Of a DNA stretch of 64,000 bases, positions 37,903 through 46,692 are shown one piece after another. The stretch is from Longitalea arenae (GTDB taxonomy: Bacteria; Bacteroidota; Bacteroidia; Chitinophagales; Chitinophagaceae), in contig NZ_JAFFJX010000002.1 in NCBI RefSeq assembly GCF_016924755.1, forward strand, positions 558,001 through 622,000. The letters are read 5' to 3'. The notes beneath the pieces were generated by a model. The model ran no database searches. It saw nothing but the letters and a program-made list of their open reading frames with translations, and was not told where the DNA came from. A program made the position numbers and the translations under genes. Each line of letters starts with the position of its first letter. Positions within the stretch are counted from its first letter, which is position 1.

Positions 37903-40533
37903 ATGAAAGTAATTGACATCAAAGCAACACAGGGACCAAATTACTGGTCGGTGCGAAGAAAAGAGCTTATTGTGATGTTGCTTGATCTGGAAGAAATGGA
38001 AGATCAGCCAACGAACCTTATTCCCGGCTTTTACGACAGGTTGGTCACATTAATGCCTTCCCTGCAGGAACACCGGTGTTCAAAAGGCGTGAAAGGCGGA
38101 TTTTTTAAGCGGGTACAGGAAGGCACCTGGATGGGACATGTGATTGAGCATATTGCATTGGAGCTGCAAAACCTTGCCGGCATGAAAACCGGTTTCGGGC
38201 GTACCCGGGATGCAGGTCAAAGAGGGTTATACCATATTGTATTCGCTTACGAAGATCTGGAGTCAGGAAAATACAGCGCCGAGGCGGCCGTACGGATCGC
38301 AGAAGCGCTCATTAAAGGCATGCCTTATAACATCCAGCAGGACGTGAACGCCATCAAGGAGCTGGCAGCCAAACGACATGCAGGTCCCAGCACTTCTGCC
38401 ATCCTGCAGGAAGCGGTCAAAAGAAATATTCCTGTGATCCGGCACAATGACGATTCGTTCATTCAATTGGGTTATGGTTGCGAACAACAAAGGATCCAGG
38501 CTACCATCGCTTCCACTACCAGTTGTTTGGCGGTAGACATTGCAGGCGATAAAAGTGCCACGAAAGAATTATTGCAATCGAATTACATACCGGTACCGGA
38601 AGGTAGGACCCTTACCCACGAAGCAGAGCTGCTGCCGGTCATCGAGCAGATAGGCTATCCAGTGGTTATTAAACCATTAAATGGGAACCAGGGCAAGGGC
38701 GCTACCACCAACATCAGAAATTACAATGATGCGCTTGCTGCCTTCAGGCTGGCCAAAGAATTCGGGCCAAACCTGATCTGCGAAAAACATATCAGCGGTT
38801 CAGATTACCGCATCCTGGTCATAAACTACCGGTTCTGCGCAGCAGCGCTTCGTACGCCGGCCTCGGTTACCGGCGATGGGATCCATACTATCCGGGAACT
38901 GATCGACCTGGAAAATGAAGACCCCCGCAGAGGCAACGACCATGAAAATGTGCTTACCAGGATCAGGATCGATGAAGGAACGGTGGAGTTGATAAATAAA
39001 CAGGGCTATAGCCTGGACGGCGTGCCTGCAAAGAATGACTATATACTGTTGAAAACAACGGCCAACCTCAGTACCGGAGGTACAGCAGAAGATGTAACAG
39101 GCGACGTACATCCTCACAATATTGCTTTGTTCGAGCGCATAGCCAGGTTGGTAGGCCTTAATATTTGCGGGATCGATATCATGGCGACTGATATAAGTGT
39201 TCCCATAACAGATACAGGCGGCGCGGTACTGGAAGTGAATGCAGCGCCAGGTTTCCGCATGCATATATCACCGTCGAAAGGCCAGCCGCAAAATGTAGGT
39301 AAAGCGGTCATTGATATGTTATTCCCGCAGCAGAAAGATGGCCGTATTCCTATTATGGCGGTTACAGGCACGAATGGCAAAACAACCACGACCAGGCTCC
39401 TGGCCCATATTACAAAGCAGGCGGGCTACAAAGTAGGTTTTACAACAACAGACGGTGTTTATATTCACGATCAAATGATCCTCAAAGGCGATTGTACCGG
39501 GCCGGAATCTGCAAAAACAGTATTGAAAGATCCCGGTGTGAACATGGCTGTGCTGGAGTGCGCCCGCGGTGGTATTTTACGTGCCGGCCTGGGTTTTGAC
39601 CAATGTGATATTGCGATCGTTACCAATATTGCAGAAGATCACCTGGGTTTACAGGGCATCGATTCGCTTGAAAAACTGGCCAGGGTGAAATCGGTCGTGC
39701 CCGAATCGGTACATGCCGGTGGTTATGCGATCCTGAATGCAGATGACGAGCTGGTGTACAAAATGAGGGAAAGACTACACTGTAAACTGGCCTATTTTAC
39801 CATGAACCCTGATAATATGCGGGTGCAGCAACATTTGCTGCAGGGCGGACTGGCAGCGGTGTATGAGAATGGTTTTATTACGATCAGGAAGGGGCAGCTG
39901 GTGCCCCTGGTCATTACAGCGAAAGACATACCGATCACTTTTTCCGGAGCCGCCGAATTCAATATCAGTAATATTTTGCCGGCCGCACTGGCTGCTTATA
40001 TCCAGGGCGTTTCCGCCCGGTGTATTGAGGCAGCACTGATCTCATTTATCCCATGCCCTGAAACTATACCAGGCAGAATGAATGTATTTGATTTCAATTA
40101 TTTCAAACTGATCGTTGATTACGCGCATAACAGCCATGGAGTGAAAGCCATTGCGTCTTTTATCAGGTCGCTGCAGGCATCCACGAAGATAGGCGTCATA
40201 GCAGGTATCGGCGACCGAAGAGATGAAGATATCACTTCATTAGGGGCCGAAGCAGCGGCTATTTTTGATGAATTGATCATCAGGCACGATGATGATCTGC
40301 GTGGCCGGGATCCGCAGGAGATCGATCAGTTGATCTGCAAGGGTATACACAAAGTGGCTCCCGGAAAAAAGATCACGATCGTTTCCAGTGAACTAAAGGC
40401 CGTTGAAGTAGCCATTAAGAATGCCGTTGAAAATTCAATAACGGTGTTCTTTGCCGACAATATAAAAGCGGTGATCGGCCAGATCCGGCAATTCCTTTCG
40501 CCGGAGATGCCGCAGGCCAGGGCGGTGGCATAA
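37903..40533 (+). CDS. cphA: Cyanophycin synthetase
   Basis: 876 aa, the CphA1 size. N-terminal domain 1-160, ATP-grasp domain about 165-480 (PVVIKPLNGNQGKGATTNI, and EVNAAPGFRMHISPSKG near its end), and a Mur-ligase-like domain from 489 with P-loop GTNGKTTT (489-496), then GVNMAVLECARGGIL and FKLIVDYAHN. It alternately adds Asp and Arg to build multi-L-arginyl-poly-L-aspartate, a nitrogen/carbon/energy store. It is flanked by the degradation genes and convergent with cyanophycinase copy 2, 24 bp away. Confidence 0.94.
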   Translation: MKVIDIKATQGPNYWSVRRKELIVMLLDLEEMEDQPTNLIPGFYDRLVTLMPSLQEHRCSKGVKGGFFKRVQEGTWMGHVIEHIALELQNLAGMKTGFGRTRDAGQRGLYHIVFAYEDLESGKYSAEAAVRIAEALIKGMPYNIQQDVNAIKELAAKRHAGPSTSAILQEAVKRNIPVIRHNDDSFIQLGYGCEQQRIQATIASTTSCLAVDIAGDKSATKELLQSNYIPVPEGRTLTHEAELLPVIEQIGYPVVIKPLNGNQGKGATTNIRNYNDALAAFRLAKEFGPNLICEKHISGSDYRILVINYRFCAAALRTPASVTGDGIHTIRELIDLENEDPRRGNDHENVLTRIRIDEGTVELINKQGYSLDGVPAKNDYILLKTTANLSTGGTAEDVTGDVHPHNIALFERIARLVGLNICGIDIMATDISVPITDTGGAVLEVNAAPGFRMHISPSKGQPQNVGKAVIDMLFPQQKDGRIPIMAVTGTNGKTTTTRLLAHITKQAGYKVGFTTTDGVYIHDQMILKGDCTGPESAKTVLKDPGVNMAVLECARGGILRAGLGFDQCDIAIVTNIAEDHLGLQGIDSLEKLARVKSVVPESVHAGGYAILNADDELVYKMRERLHCKLAYFTMNPDNMRVQQHLLQGGLAAVYENGFITIRKGQLVPLVITAKDIPITFSGAAEFNISNILPAALAAYIQGVSARCIEAALISFIPCPETIPGRMNVFDFNYFKLIVDYAHNSHGVKAIASFIRSLQASTKIGVIAGIGDRRDEDITSLGAEAAAIFDELIIRHDDDLRGRDPQEIDQLICKGIHKVAPGKKITIVSSELKAVEVAIKNAVENSITVFFADNIKAVIGQIRQFLSPEMPQARAVA

Positions 40534-40557
40534 ACTATTTACATTATTATTGGGAGA

Positions 40558-41463
40558 TCATTTATGGGGCGGGTTTACCTGGGGGATCTTGTAGGTATCT
40601 TTCCTGCCCAGCATATGCACTTTGAGATCGCGGATAGCAACCGCTTTTCTGTCTGAGAACTCGGTGATGTTCGATTCGGTGATCTCAGATCCGTCTATGA
40701 TGATCACGGTGCCACTTCCTATCACTTCCATCTCCACACCATTACGGATAATTATGGCTGTATCTTCTTCAATACCGATACCTATGCTTGTAGGATTGGT
40801 CACTATTACCTGCGCCATTCTTACAAAGCGGCCCCGGTGCACGAAATGGGTGTCGATGCAAACATCTTTCAGAAACTCCAGCCCGGTAGTGATCTTGATC
40901 TCGCCGCTGATCTGTTCCACGTCCTTGTTACCGGCATAGATCATGGGAGTGGAAAGGGCCATGGCGCCAGCGCTCGATCCGGCTATTACAAGGGGATCGT
41001 TTATGTATCGCAGTTTCATGGCTGTAAGAAAAGGGGTGCCTCCATATACAGTAGTGATCTTAAGCTGGTCGCCCCCGGTAAAGAAAAATGCATCCGCCTC
41101 CTGGACCCTTTCTGCAAGGCCGTCGGTTAACGCATCTTTTCTTGAATTATGATGGATATGTCGAACTTGCGATATGTTAAGCTCTTTGAACAGCTTTTGG
41201 TATTGTTTGAAGGATTCTTCACCTTCACTGCTAGATGTAGTGATCACTTCAACGACCGGATTTTTTTTTCTGATATAACTTGCAAATGATTTTAAGACCT
41301 CCAGCGGGATAACATTTTCTGGTTGGCCTTCGGTATCTGGTTGCTCGCCTTTATTTTCTTTTCCTCCGATGATCACAAGTATTCCCTTGGGAACAGGGCA
41401 TTCCTGCTGCTGTTTTTTTTCGGTTATCTGGTCTGTCATAGCAGATCTCGATGCAAATGTCAT
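40558..41463 (-). CDS. cphB: Cyanophycinase, copy 2
   Basis: 301 aa peptidase S51 enzyme with ILVIIGGKENKGE, FFTGGDQLKIT, the catalytic S164 in AGSSAGAMAL and IDTHFVHRGRFVRMAQ. The ATG at 41463 is used; an alternative ATG at 41439 would drop eight residues. It is clearly paralogous to copy 1 but diverged, with a longer charged N-terminus, so the two may act on different polymer lengths or conditions. Convergent with cphA. Confidence 0.92.
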   Translation of the reverse strand: MTFASRSAMTDQITEKKQQQECPVPKGILVIIGGKENKGEQPDTEGQPENVIPLEVLKSFASYIRKKNPVVEVITTSSSEGEESFKQYQKLFKELNISQVRHIHHNSRKDALTDGLAERVQEADAFFFTGGDQLKITTVYGGTPFLTAMKLRYINDPLVIAGSSAGAMALSTPMIYAGNKDVEQISGEIKITTGLEFLKDVCIDTHFVHRGRFVRMAQVIVTNPTSIGIGIEEDTAIIIRNGVEMEVIGSGTVIIIDGSEITESNITEFSDRKAVAIRDLKVHMLGRKDTYKIPQVNPPHK

Positions 41464-41481
41464 TCCTTCCGGTTCATAAAT

Positions 41482-41509
41482 AAAAAAAGGATAGCTAAAC
41501 TATCCTTTT
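41482..41509 (-). terminator. Terminator after DUF892 copy 2
   Basis: 10-bp stem AAAAGGATAG (41485-41494) with CTATCCTTTT (41500-41509), loop CTAAA, and a seven-base A-run on the left that reads as T on the - strand. It separates the - strand DUF892 gene from cyanophycinase copy 2. Confidence 0.8.
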
Positions 41510-41535
41510 ATTCGATGCTTATAGCTGGTATATTA

Positions 41536-42129
41536 CTATTCATCTTCCTCTTCTTCTTCTTCCGTTTCCTGTTCCGCTTCCCAGTTGATATTATTCTCTG
41601 CGATGCCGGTCAGGAGCTGGTCTGTCTCTTTTTCCTCTTCCAAAGTTTGTTCCAGTACCTTCGCTGCATCTTCATAGCCGAGGGTATGGGCAAGTTGCAC
41701 CAGGCTGCCATAAGTGGCAATTTCATAGTGTTCTACTTTCTGGCAGGAAACTATGATAGCAGCGTCGCGGGTCATACTGCCATCCTCTGTTTCTTCAAGC
41801 GCAGACTCCGCTTCCTTAACAAGACCTTCCATGGCTTCGCATTTTTTGGCCTGTGGTCTTTGTCCGATAATTTCAAATACTTCTTCCACCCGCGATACCT
41901 GTTCTTCCGTTTGGCCGATATGTTCTTCAATAGCCGATCTGAGTTCTTCGGTGGTAGCTTTTTTCATCAGCTTGGGAAGTGCTTTCATCAGCGCTTTTTC
42001 TGCCCAGTAAATATCCTTCAGGGAATGATGAAAGAATTTTTCCAGTTGACTGTTCCCGGCTCCGGCTCCGCTGGAGGTGGATGTTTTTTTCTTTGCCTTT
42101 TTTACAGGTTTAGATCTTGTCGTTGGCAT
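41536..42129 (-). CDS. DUF892 ferritin-like protein with charged tails, copy 2
   Basis: 197 aa. The helical core has LKDIYWAEKALMKALP, a GQTEEQVSRVEEVF helix and the KVEHYEIATYGSL motif shared with copy 1. Unlike copy 1 it has a Lys-rich N-terminal tail (KPVKKAKKKTSTSS, residues 7-20) and a run of Glu/Asp at the C-terminus (last 14 residues). The basic tail resembles DNA-binding extensions of some Dps proteins, which may be coincidence. Likely a stress-linked dimetal protein. Confidence 0.87.
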   Translation of the reverse strand: MPTTRSKPVKKAKKKTSTSSGAGAGNSQLEKFFHHSLKDIYWAEKALMKALPKLMKKATTEELRSAIEEHIGQTEEQVSRVEEVFEIIGQRPQAKKCEAMEGLVKEAESALEETEDGSMTRDAAIIVSCQKVEHYEIATYGSLVQLAHTLGYEDAAKVLEQTLEEEKETDQLLTGIAENNINWEAEQETEEEEEEDE

Positions 42130-42214
42130 AATATCGTTTTTTATATGATTAAATAGTTATGCTATGCTATGCTCGATACAAAGCGCATGCCACGGGGCTG
42201 CGTCGCTTTCCTGA

Positions 42215-43213
42215 TCAACCGATCTCAATTCTTTGTCCGGTAGCCATTGCCTTGTAAATAGCTTGCAGGATTATAACATCCTGCCGGCCCATTTCACCGG
42301 GTACCGGGCTGGGGCGCTTGTCTTTGATGGCCTGCGCAAAATCATCCATTTGTTTAGCCTGTTGATTGATCTCCGGAAATTCCATTTTCCCTTGCGAGCT
42401 TTGCCCTTTAATGCCGCTGTATTCATAAGCCGGGCCCAGTTCTGCCCAGCCGTTTTCTGCTTCTGCCCGCAGTTTGTTCATTTCTTTTGAGTAGCTCGTA
42501 GTGCAGGCTGCTTTGATATTATCCGGAAATTCCATCACCCAGGAAAGTCCTTCTTCCACGCTCCTGAATTTTTCAGGATCCGTTTTGGCCGCTTCTTTTG
42601 CGGTAACTGCTATGGGTTCCATGCCGGTGGTATAACGGCAGCCCTGTACGCAGTAGATGCCCAGATCCATTAAAGGCCCGCCGCCTGCCAATGACTTATC
42701 GAGGCGCCAGCCCGATGTACCCTGTATACCATTCTCTGCAGTGATGCTTAGCCAATTGCCAAAAGGTTTCTCTTTTCCGAGGCGCATCATTTCCAGGTTA
42801 TAGGGTTCAAAATGCAGGCGATAGCCAAGGGATAACATGACACCGGCTTCCTCGCAGGCGGTGATCATCTGATCGCATTCTTCCACGGTGATGGCCATAG
42901 GTTTTTCACAGATCACATGTTTGCCGGCCCTCGCTGCCCTGATCACATATTCGGCGTGCAGGGCGTTCGGCAATACGATATAAACGATATCGATATCCGG
43001 ATTCTCTTTAATGGCATCGAAGCTTTTATAGTTGTAAATATTTTTATCAGGGATCTTGTATTTCCCTTTCCATTTGTCAACTTTACCCGGAGTGCCGGTA
43101 ACGATTGCTGCCAGGTAACAATGGTTGGTTTCCTGCAAGGCAGGCGCCAGTTGCTTTTCACTATATTCTCCCAGTCCAACCAGCGCAATGCCCAATTTAC
43201 CTTGTGCGTTCAT
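42215..43213 (-). CDS. Gfo/Idh/MocA family oxidoreductase
   Basis: 332 aa with an N-terminal Rossmann domain (IALVGLGEYSEKQLAPAL), the conserved EKPMA motif near residues 98-102, and a C-terminal alpha/beta domain with GGGPLMDLGIYCVQ. It resembles glucose-fructose oxidoreductase-like NAD(P)-dependent sugar dehydrogenases. No signal peptide; the substrate is unknown. It is a single gene in the stress island, 192 bp from the divergent DUF421 pair. Confidence 0.87.
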   Translation of the reverse strand: MNAQGKLGIALVGLGEYSEKQLAPALQETNHCYLAAIVTGTPGKVDKWKGKYKIPDKNIYNYKSFDAIKENPDIDIVYIVLPNALHAEYVIRAARAGKHVICEKPMAITVEECDQMITACEEAGVMLSLGYRLHFEPYNLEMMRLGKEKPFGNWLSITAENGIQGTSGWRLDKSLAGGGPLMDLGIYCVQGCRYTTGMEPIAVTAKEAAKTDPEKFRSVEEGLSWVMEFPDNIKAACTTSYSKEMNKLRAEAENGWAELGPAYEYSGIKGQSSQGKMEFPEINQQAKQMDDFAQAIKDKRPSPVPGEMGRQDVIILQAIYKAMATGQRIEIG

Positions 43214-43405
43214 AACATTTCATTTTATCCGTTCTTTAATAGTTGCAGTATTGCCATTTCTATACCACTGAGGTTTAAAATGCTTATGGAACGAAGCAGG
43301 AGCAGGTAGCAATTAAATACTCATTTTGGGATTCGTTGAACAGCCGCTGATAGGAATAAATTTTGCATGATTGTTAATCTCTTATGCACTTTGCGAAGTT
43401 ATATT

Positions 43406-44110
43406 ATGGAAAAAGAGGATATTCATTTAGACGATGTCTACCGCATTTTATTTGGTAACGCTCCTGTATTGTTCCTGGTAGAAATTATAATAAGGTCTGT
43501 TATTACATACATTATACTGCTTGCTGTTATTAAAGGTTTGGGCAAGCGAATGAGCGGCCAGCTCAGTTTCACCGAAATGGGGGTGATGCTGATGCTTGGC
43601 GCCATTGTATCATCTGCCATGCAAATTCCCGAGCGGGGCATCATCGAGGGTTGTTTTGTGCTGGTTTTGGTATTGATCATTCAACGTGTACTTACCAGGT
43701 TCATGTTCAAAAGCCCTAAACTGGAAGATAAGGTATTAGGGCAGATGTATGTGTTGGTGAAGGACGGCATCCTGCAAACAAATGAGCTTTCGAAAGAATA
43801 TGTTTCCCGCAACCAGATCTTCAGCATTCTGCGTGCGAAGAATGTGATCAACCTGGGCATGGTGAAAAGGTTATACCTCGAAACCAGCGGAGCTTTTACC
43901 ATGTATATGTATAATAAAGAAAGGCCCGGCTTATCGCTTTTGCCAAGGGAAGATGAGGACCTGTTCAATGCCCAGTACCTCGTCACCGATAAGAAGGTTT
44001 GTAATATCTGCGGGCAATTGTACGAACAAACAAAGGTGCCGGATGCATGCGGCAATTGTCACAGCAAAGAGTTTGTACAACCTGTTTCGGGAAACAGCTT
44101 ACATAAATAA
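43406..44110 (+). CDS. DUF421 (YetF-like) membrane protein with zinc ribbon, copy 1
   Basis: Start taken at ATG 43406 (MEKEDIHLDDVYRIL), matching the start of the paralogue that follows, rather than 43367. 234 aa with three N-terminal transmembrane helices, including the GLGKRMSGQLSFTE signature, then a soluble DUF421 domain (LVKDGILQ, LRAKNVINLGMVKRLYLE). It ends in a zinc-ribbon-like CNICGQ...CGNC. YetF/YkjA-type proteins are inner-membrane proteins tied to stress or sporulation, mechanism unknown. 15 bp before copy 2. Confidence 0.82.
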   Translation: MEKEDIHLDDVYRILFGNAPVLFLVEIIIRSVITYIILLAVIKGLGKRMSGQLSFTEMGVMLMLGAIVSSAMQIPERGIIEGCFVLVLVLIIQRVLTRFMFKSPKLEDKVLGQMYVLVKDGILQTNELSKEYVSRNQIFSILRAKNVINLGMVKRLYLETSGAFTMYMYNKERPGLSLLPREDEDLFNAQYLVTDKKVCNICGQLYEQTKVPDACGNCHSKEFVQPVSGNSLHK

Positions 44111-44125
44111 TGCAATTCTACAATC

Positions 44126-44821
44126 ATGGAAAAAGACGAGATCCGTTTAGACGATTTTTACCGGATTTTCATAGGGCAGGTGCCGCCTGAATTTTATATC
44201 GAGCTGATCATAAGAACCGTGTGTATATATGCCATTATCATGTTTGGTATGAAGTACATGGGCAAACGTATTGCCGGCGATCTCAGCAGGAGTGAGCTGG
44301 CTGCCCTTTCAACCCTGGCTTCTGCAACGGGCCTGGTATTGCTTTCACCTGAAATGGGCCTTGTTTCTACAGTGATCGTACTGGGCGTTATATATCTTAT
44401 ACGCCTGTTTGTGCTCAAAAGAAGTTATTCCAGTAAAGGTTTTGAAGAAGCCACGGAAGGAAAAAGAAGTACATTGATCATGGACGGAGAGATGCAATGG
44501 CAGGAAATGGAAAAGGTGCGGATCAGCAAAGGACAACTGATGGCGCAGCTGCGGGAATTAGGGGTCGTACACCTGGGCGTAGTAAGGCGCTTTTGTATGG
44601 AAGCCAATGGCGCTTTTACATTAACAAGAGATCCAAATCCGCAGCCCGGCCTGCCGGCCATTCCTGAATGTGATACGGATTTTTTAAAGGAACAATCTTA
44701 CGTACTTGAGATGAAAGTATGCAGTAATTGCGGACATCGCCAGCAAAAACAGGAAGCTTATTGTCCCTGCTGTAAAAGTGTGTTGTGGACCGCTCCGATA
44801 AAAGAAGCAGAAGAAAATTAA
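44126..44821 (+). CDS. DUF421 (YetF-like) membrane protein with zinc ribbon, copy 2
   Basis: 231 aa paralogue of the preceding gene with the same N-terminus (MEKDEIRLDDFYRIF), the three-helix membrane part with KYMGKRIAGDLSRSEL, a soluble domain (LIMDGEMQ, LRELGVVHLGVVRRFCMEANGAFTL) and a C-terminal zinc ribbon CSNCGH...CPCCKS. Tandem and probably co-transcribed; the two may form a hetero-oligomer. Followed by the DUF4142 lipoprotein on the same strand. Confidence 0.82.
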   Translation: MEKDEIRLDDFYRIFIGQVPPEFYIELIIRTVCIYAIIMFGMKYMGKRIAGDLSRSELAALSTLASATGLVLLSPEMGLVSTVIVLGVIYLIRLFVLKRSYSSKGFEEATEGKRSTLIMDGEMQWQEMEKVRISKGQLMAQLRELGVVHLGVVRRFCMEANGAFTLTRDPNPQPGLPAIPECDTDFLKEQSYVLEMKVCSNCGHRQQKQEAYCPCCKSVLWTAPIKEAEEN

Positions 44822-44928
44822 ATGCAATCCATTCTTACGCTCACCATCGATATACAAACACCAAAAGCAAGCACATATTTTGCAGCAATTCAATATTCAA
44901 TATTTATTCACCATTAAAATCGAGGAGT

Positions 44929-45450
44929 ATGAAAAAGAGTTTTATAGGCATGTTGTGCCTGTTTGCAGTTGTAGGTTTTCTGGCGTGTGAGAAAGAGGAT
45001 GACAGGGATAATGACCCGTCGAAATTTGACAGGGATTTTATTATCCAGGCGTCTTATGCGAACAATGCCGAAATAGCAGCCGGGGCAGTGGCTGCTGTAA
45101 AAGGCAGTGATACATCCGTTCGCAATTACGGAACACATATGGTAACTGACCATACCACGGCGCAGGCAGAACTGGAAACATTGGCCGACAAGTGGGGCAT
45201 TGACACACCTGTTACCCCTGATTCCATGCACATTGTACTGGTACAAAGACTGAGCACCCTGCAGGGCCGTACATTCGACACGGCGTATATCAGGAGCCAG
45301 GTAATTGATCACATTGCAGCCATCGAGCTCTTTCAACGGGAAGCCACCGCTGGCGAGAACCGGAAACTGAGAGCATATGCAAACAAATACCTGCCGCATA
45401 TCAGGATGCACAAAGTAAGAGCGGATAGTATTCTTGCCAGGTTGCAGTAA
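44929..45450 (+). CDS. DUF4142 lipoprotein
   Basis: ATG at 44929 (MKKSFIGMLCLFAVVGFLAC), chosen because it starts the lipoprotein signal (lipobox FLAC, C20); an upstream in-frame extension is not credible. 173 aa with a ferritin-like four-helix domain of the DUF4142 family (FIIQASYANNAEIAAGAVA, TDHTTAQAELETLA). It is expected to be exported and anchored in a membrane, role unknown, and often stress-induced. A GAGGAG sits only one base before the ATG, too close to act as a ribosome binding site. Confidence 0.85.
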   Translation: MKKSFIGMLCLFAVVGFLACEKEDDRDNDPSKFDRDFIIQASYANNAEIAAGAVAAVKGSDTSVRNYGTHMVTDHTTAQAELETLADKWGIDTPVTPDSMHIVLVQRLSTLQGRTFDTAYIRSQVIDHIAAIELFQREATAGENRKLRAYANKYLPHIRMHKVRADSILARLQ

Positions 45451-45454
45451 TAAA

Positions 45455-45479
45455 GCAACAACCAGGAACTTGTTGTTGC
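45455..45479 (+). terminator. Weak terminator after DUF4142 gene
   Basis: Stem GCAACAAC (45455-45462) with GTTGTTGC (45472-45479). The following T-tract is poor, so termination is uncertain. Confidence 0.4.
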
Positions 45480-45700
45480 AGTTGCTTCTCAATTTTGATC
45501 CACTCCCCCGGAAAAGTCGCAGGCATGATTTTTTCATACTGTGACCATACTGATCTCCTTCAGGCTTTTTTTAGCAGTCATACATAATGGAAAAATCATC
45601 TGGAAACAGGGCGCATTCGCCGGTTTCCCACGGGGCACGTACGCCGCCGGACTGCTTCTTCATGTTCAAGTTTTCCTGAAAAATATTAAAATGAATTTCT

Positions 45701-46687
45701 ATGTTCTATCATGTAAAAGAATTACAATTCAATGCGCGGGTATCTAAACCTGATCCTGCATTTGCATCGCTTTTGCTCGAGCAATTCGGCGGTGCAAACG
45801 GTGAACTGGCGGCAGCGCTGCGCTATTTTGGCCAGGCATTTGGCGCCAGGAAACCATTCCCCGACAAATACGACGTACTCATGGATATTGCCACCGAAGA
45901 GTTCAGCCATCTTGAGATCGTAGGGGCTACCATTCAAATGTTGCTCACCGGTATAAACGGTGATCTGAAGAATGCGGCAGAACGATCAGAGATCATGCGA
46001 TTACTCGATGGCAAGGCGGCCAAAGAACAGATGATACATGAAGGTATCGTAGCGCCGCAATTCCTGGTAGGCAGCGCCGGTACGCCTGCTTACACGAATT
46101 CACAGGGTGTACCCTGGACGGCGGCCTATATCAACGGCGACTGTACGGGCGACCTTACCGCTGATCTTCGCAGCGATATTGCTGCCGAGTCACGCGCCAA
46201 GATGGTGTATGAATATCTCCTGCAGTTTACCGACGATCCATATGTAAAAGAAACACTCACTTTCTTAATGACAAGGGAAGTAGCCCATTTCCAGATGTTT
46301 GAAGCAGCCCTGGAAAGCATCAAGCCTAATTTCCCGCCGGGTGTTTTACAAAGTGATCCGCGGTACAGCAACCTGTATTTCAACATGTCTACCGGTAATG
46401 ATTTTTCAGGCCCCTGGAATAGCGGCGAAACAAGTGAAATGAGGGAGACCTACCAGTACATTGAAGATCCGATCAGGTACGTGATGGAGTCGCACGGTTT
46501 AAGCGGCCAGCAGCCACAGGGAACACACCGCACAATGGAAACAGTGGAACAGCTCGACCGCGACATGAGCGAGTTGCGCAGCAGGGAGATCAATATGGCA
46601 GCACCGATCAATGAAGAACAGCAATGGAATATGCCGGCCACCGGCGGCATGACCGGGATGTCAGGAACAGAAAAAGATACTATATAA
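45701..46687 (+). CDS. Manganese catalase
   Basis: 328-aa dimanganese catalase of the KatN type. Metal-ligand motifs are visible: E in GGANGELAAAL, EEFSHLE in helix 2, E in AAESRAKMVYEYL, and REVAHFQMFE. The C-terminal Pro/Gly/Met-rich tail (about 270-328) is typical. It destroys hydrogen peroxide without heme. The 250 bp before the start hold only a weak hairpin. A DsbA-like gene follows 5 bp after the stop. Confidence 0.94.
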   Translation: MFYHVKELQFNARVSKPDPAFASLLLEQFGGANGELAAALRYFGQAFGARKPFPDKYDVLMDIATEEFSHLEIVGATIQMLLTGINGDLKNAAERSEIMRLLDGKAAKEQMIHEGIVAPQFLVGSAGTPAYTNSQGVPWTAAYINGDCTGDLTADLRSDIAAESRAKMVYEYLLQFTDDPYVKETLTFLMTREVAHFQMFEAALESIKPNFPPGVLQSDPRYSNLYFNMSTGNDFSGPWNSGETSEMRETYQYIEDPIRYVMESHGLSGQQPQGTHRTMETVEQLDRDMSELRSREINMAAPINEEQQWNMPATGGMTGMSGTEKDTI

Positions 46688-46692
46688 TTACT

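Noticed and set aside
41323-42156. 277-codon open frame on the + strand, Phe-rich
   Set aside because: It is antisense to DUF892 copy 2 and the start of cyanophycinase copy 2; the Phe runs are the complement of their Lys/Glu-rich codons.
44922-44927. GAGGAG as a ribosome binding site of the DUF4142 gene
   Set aside because: Only one base separates it from the ATG, too close for normal pairing.
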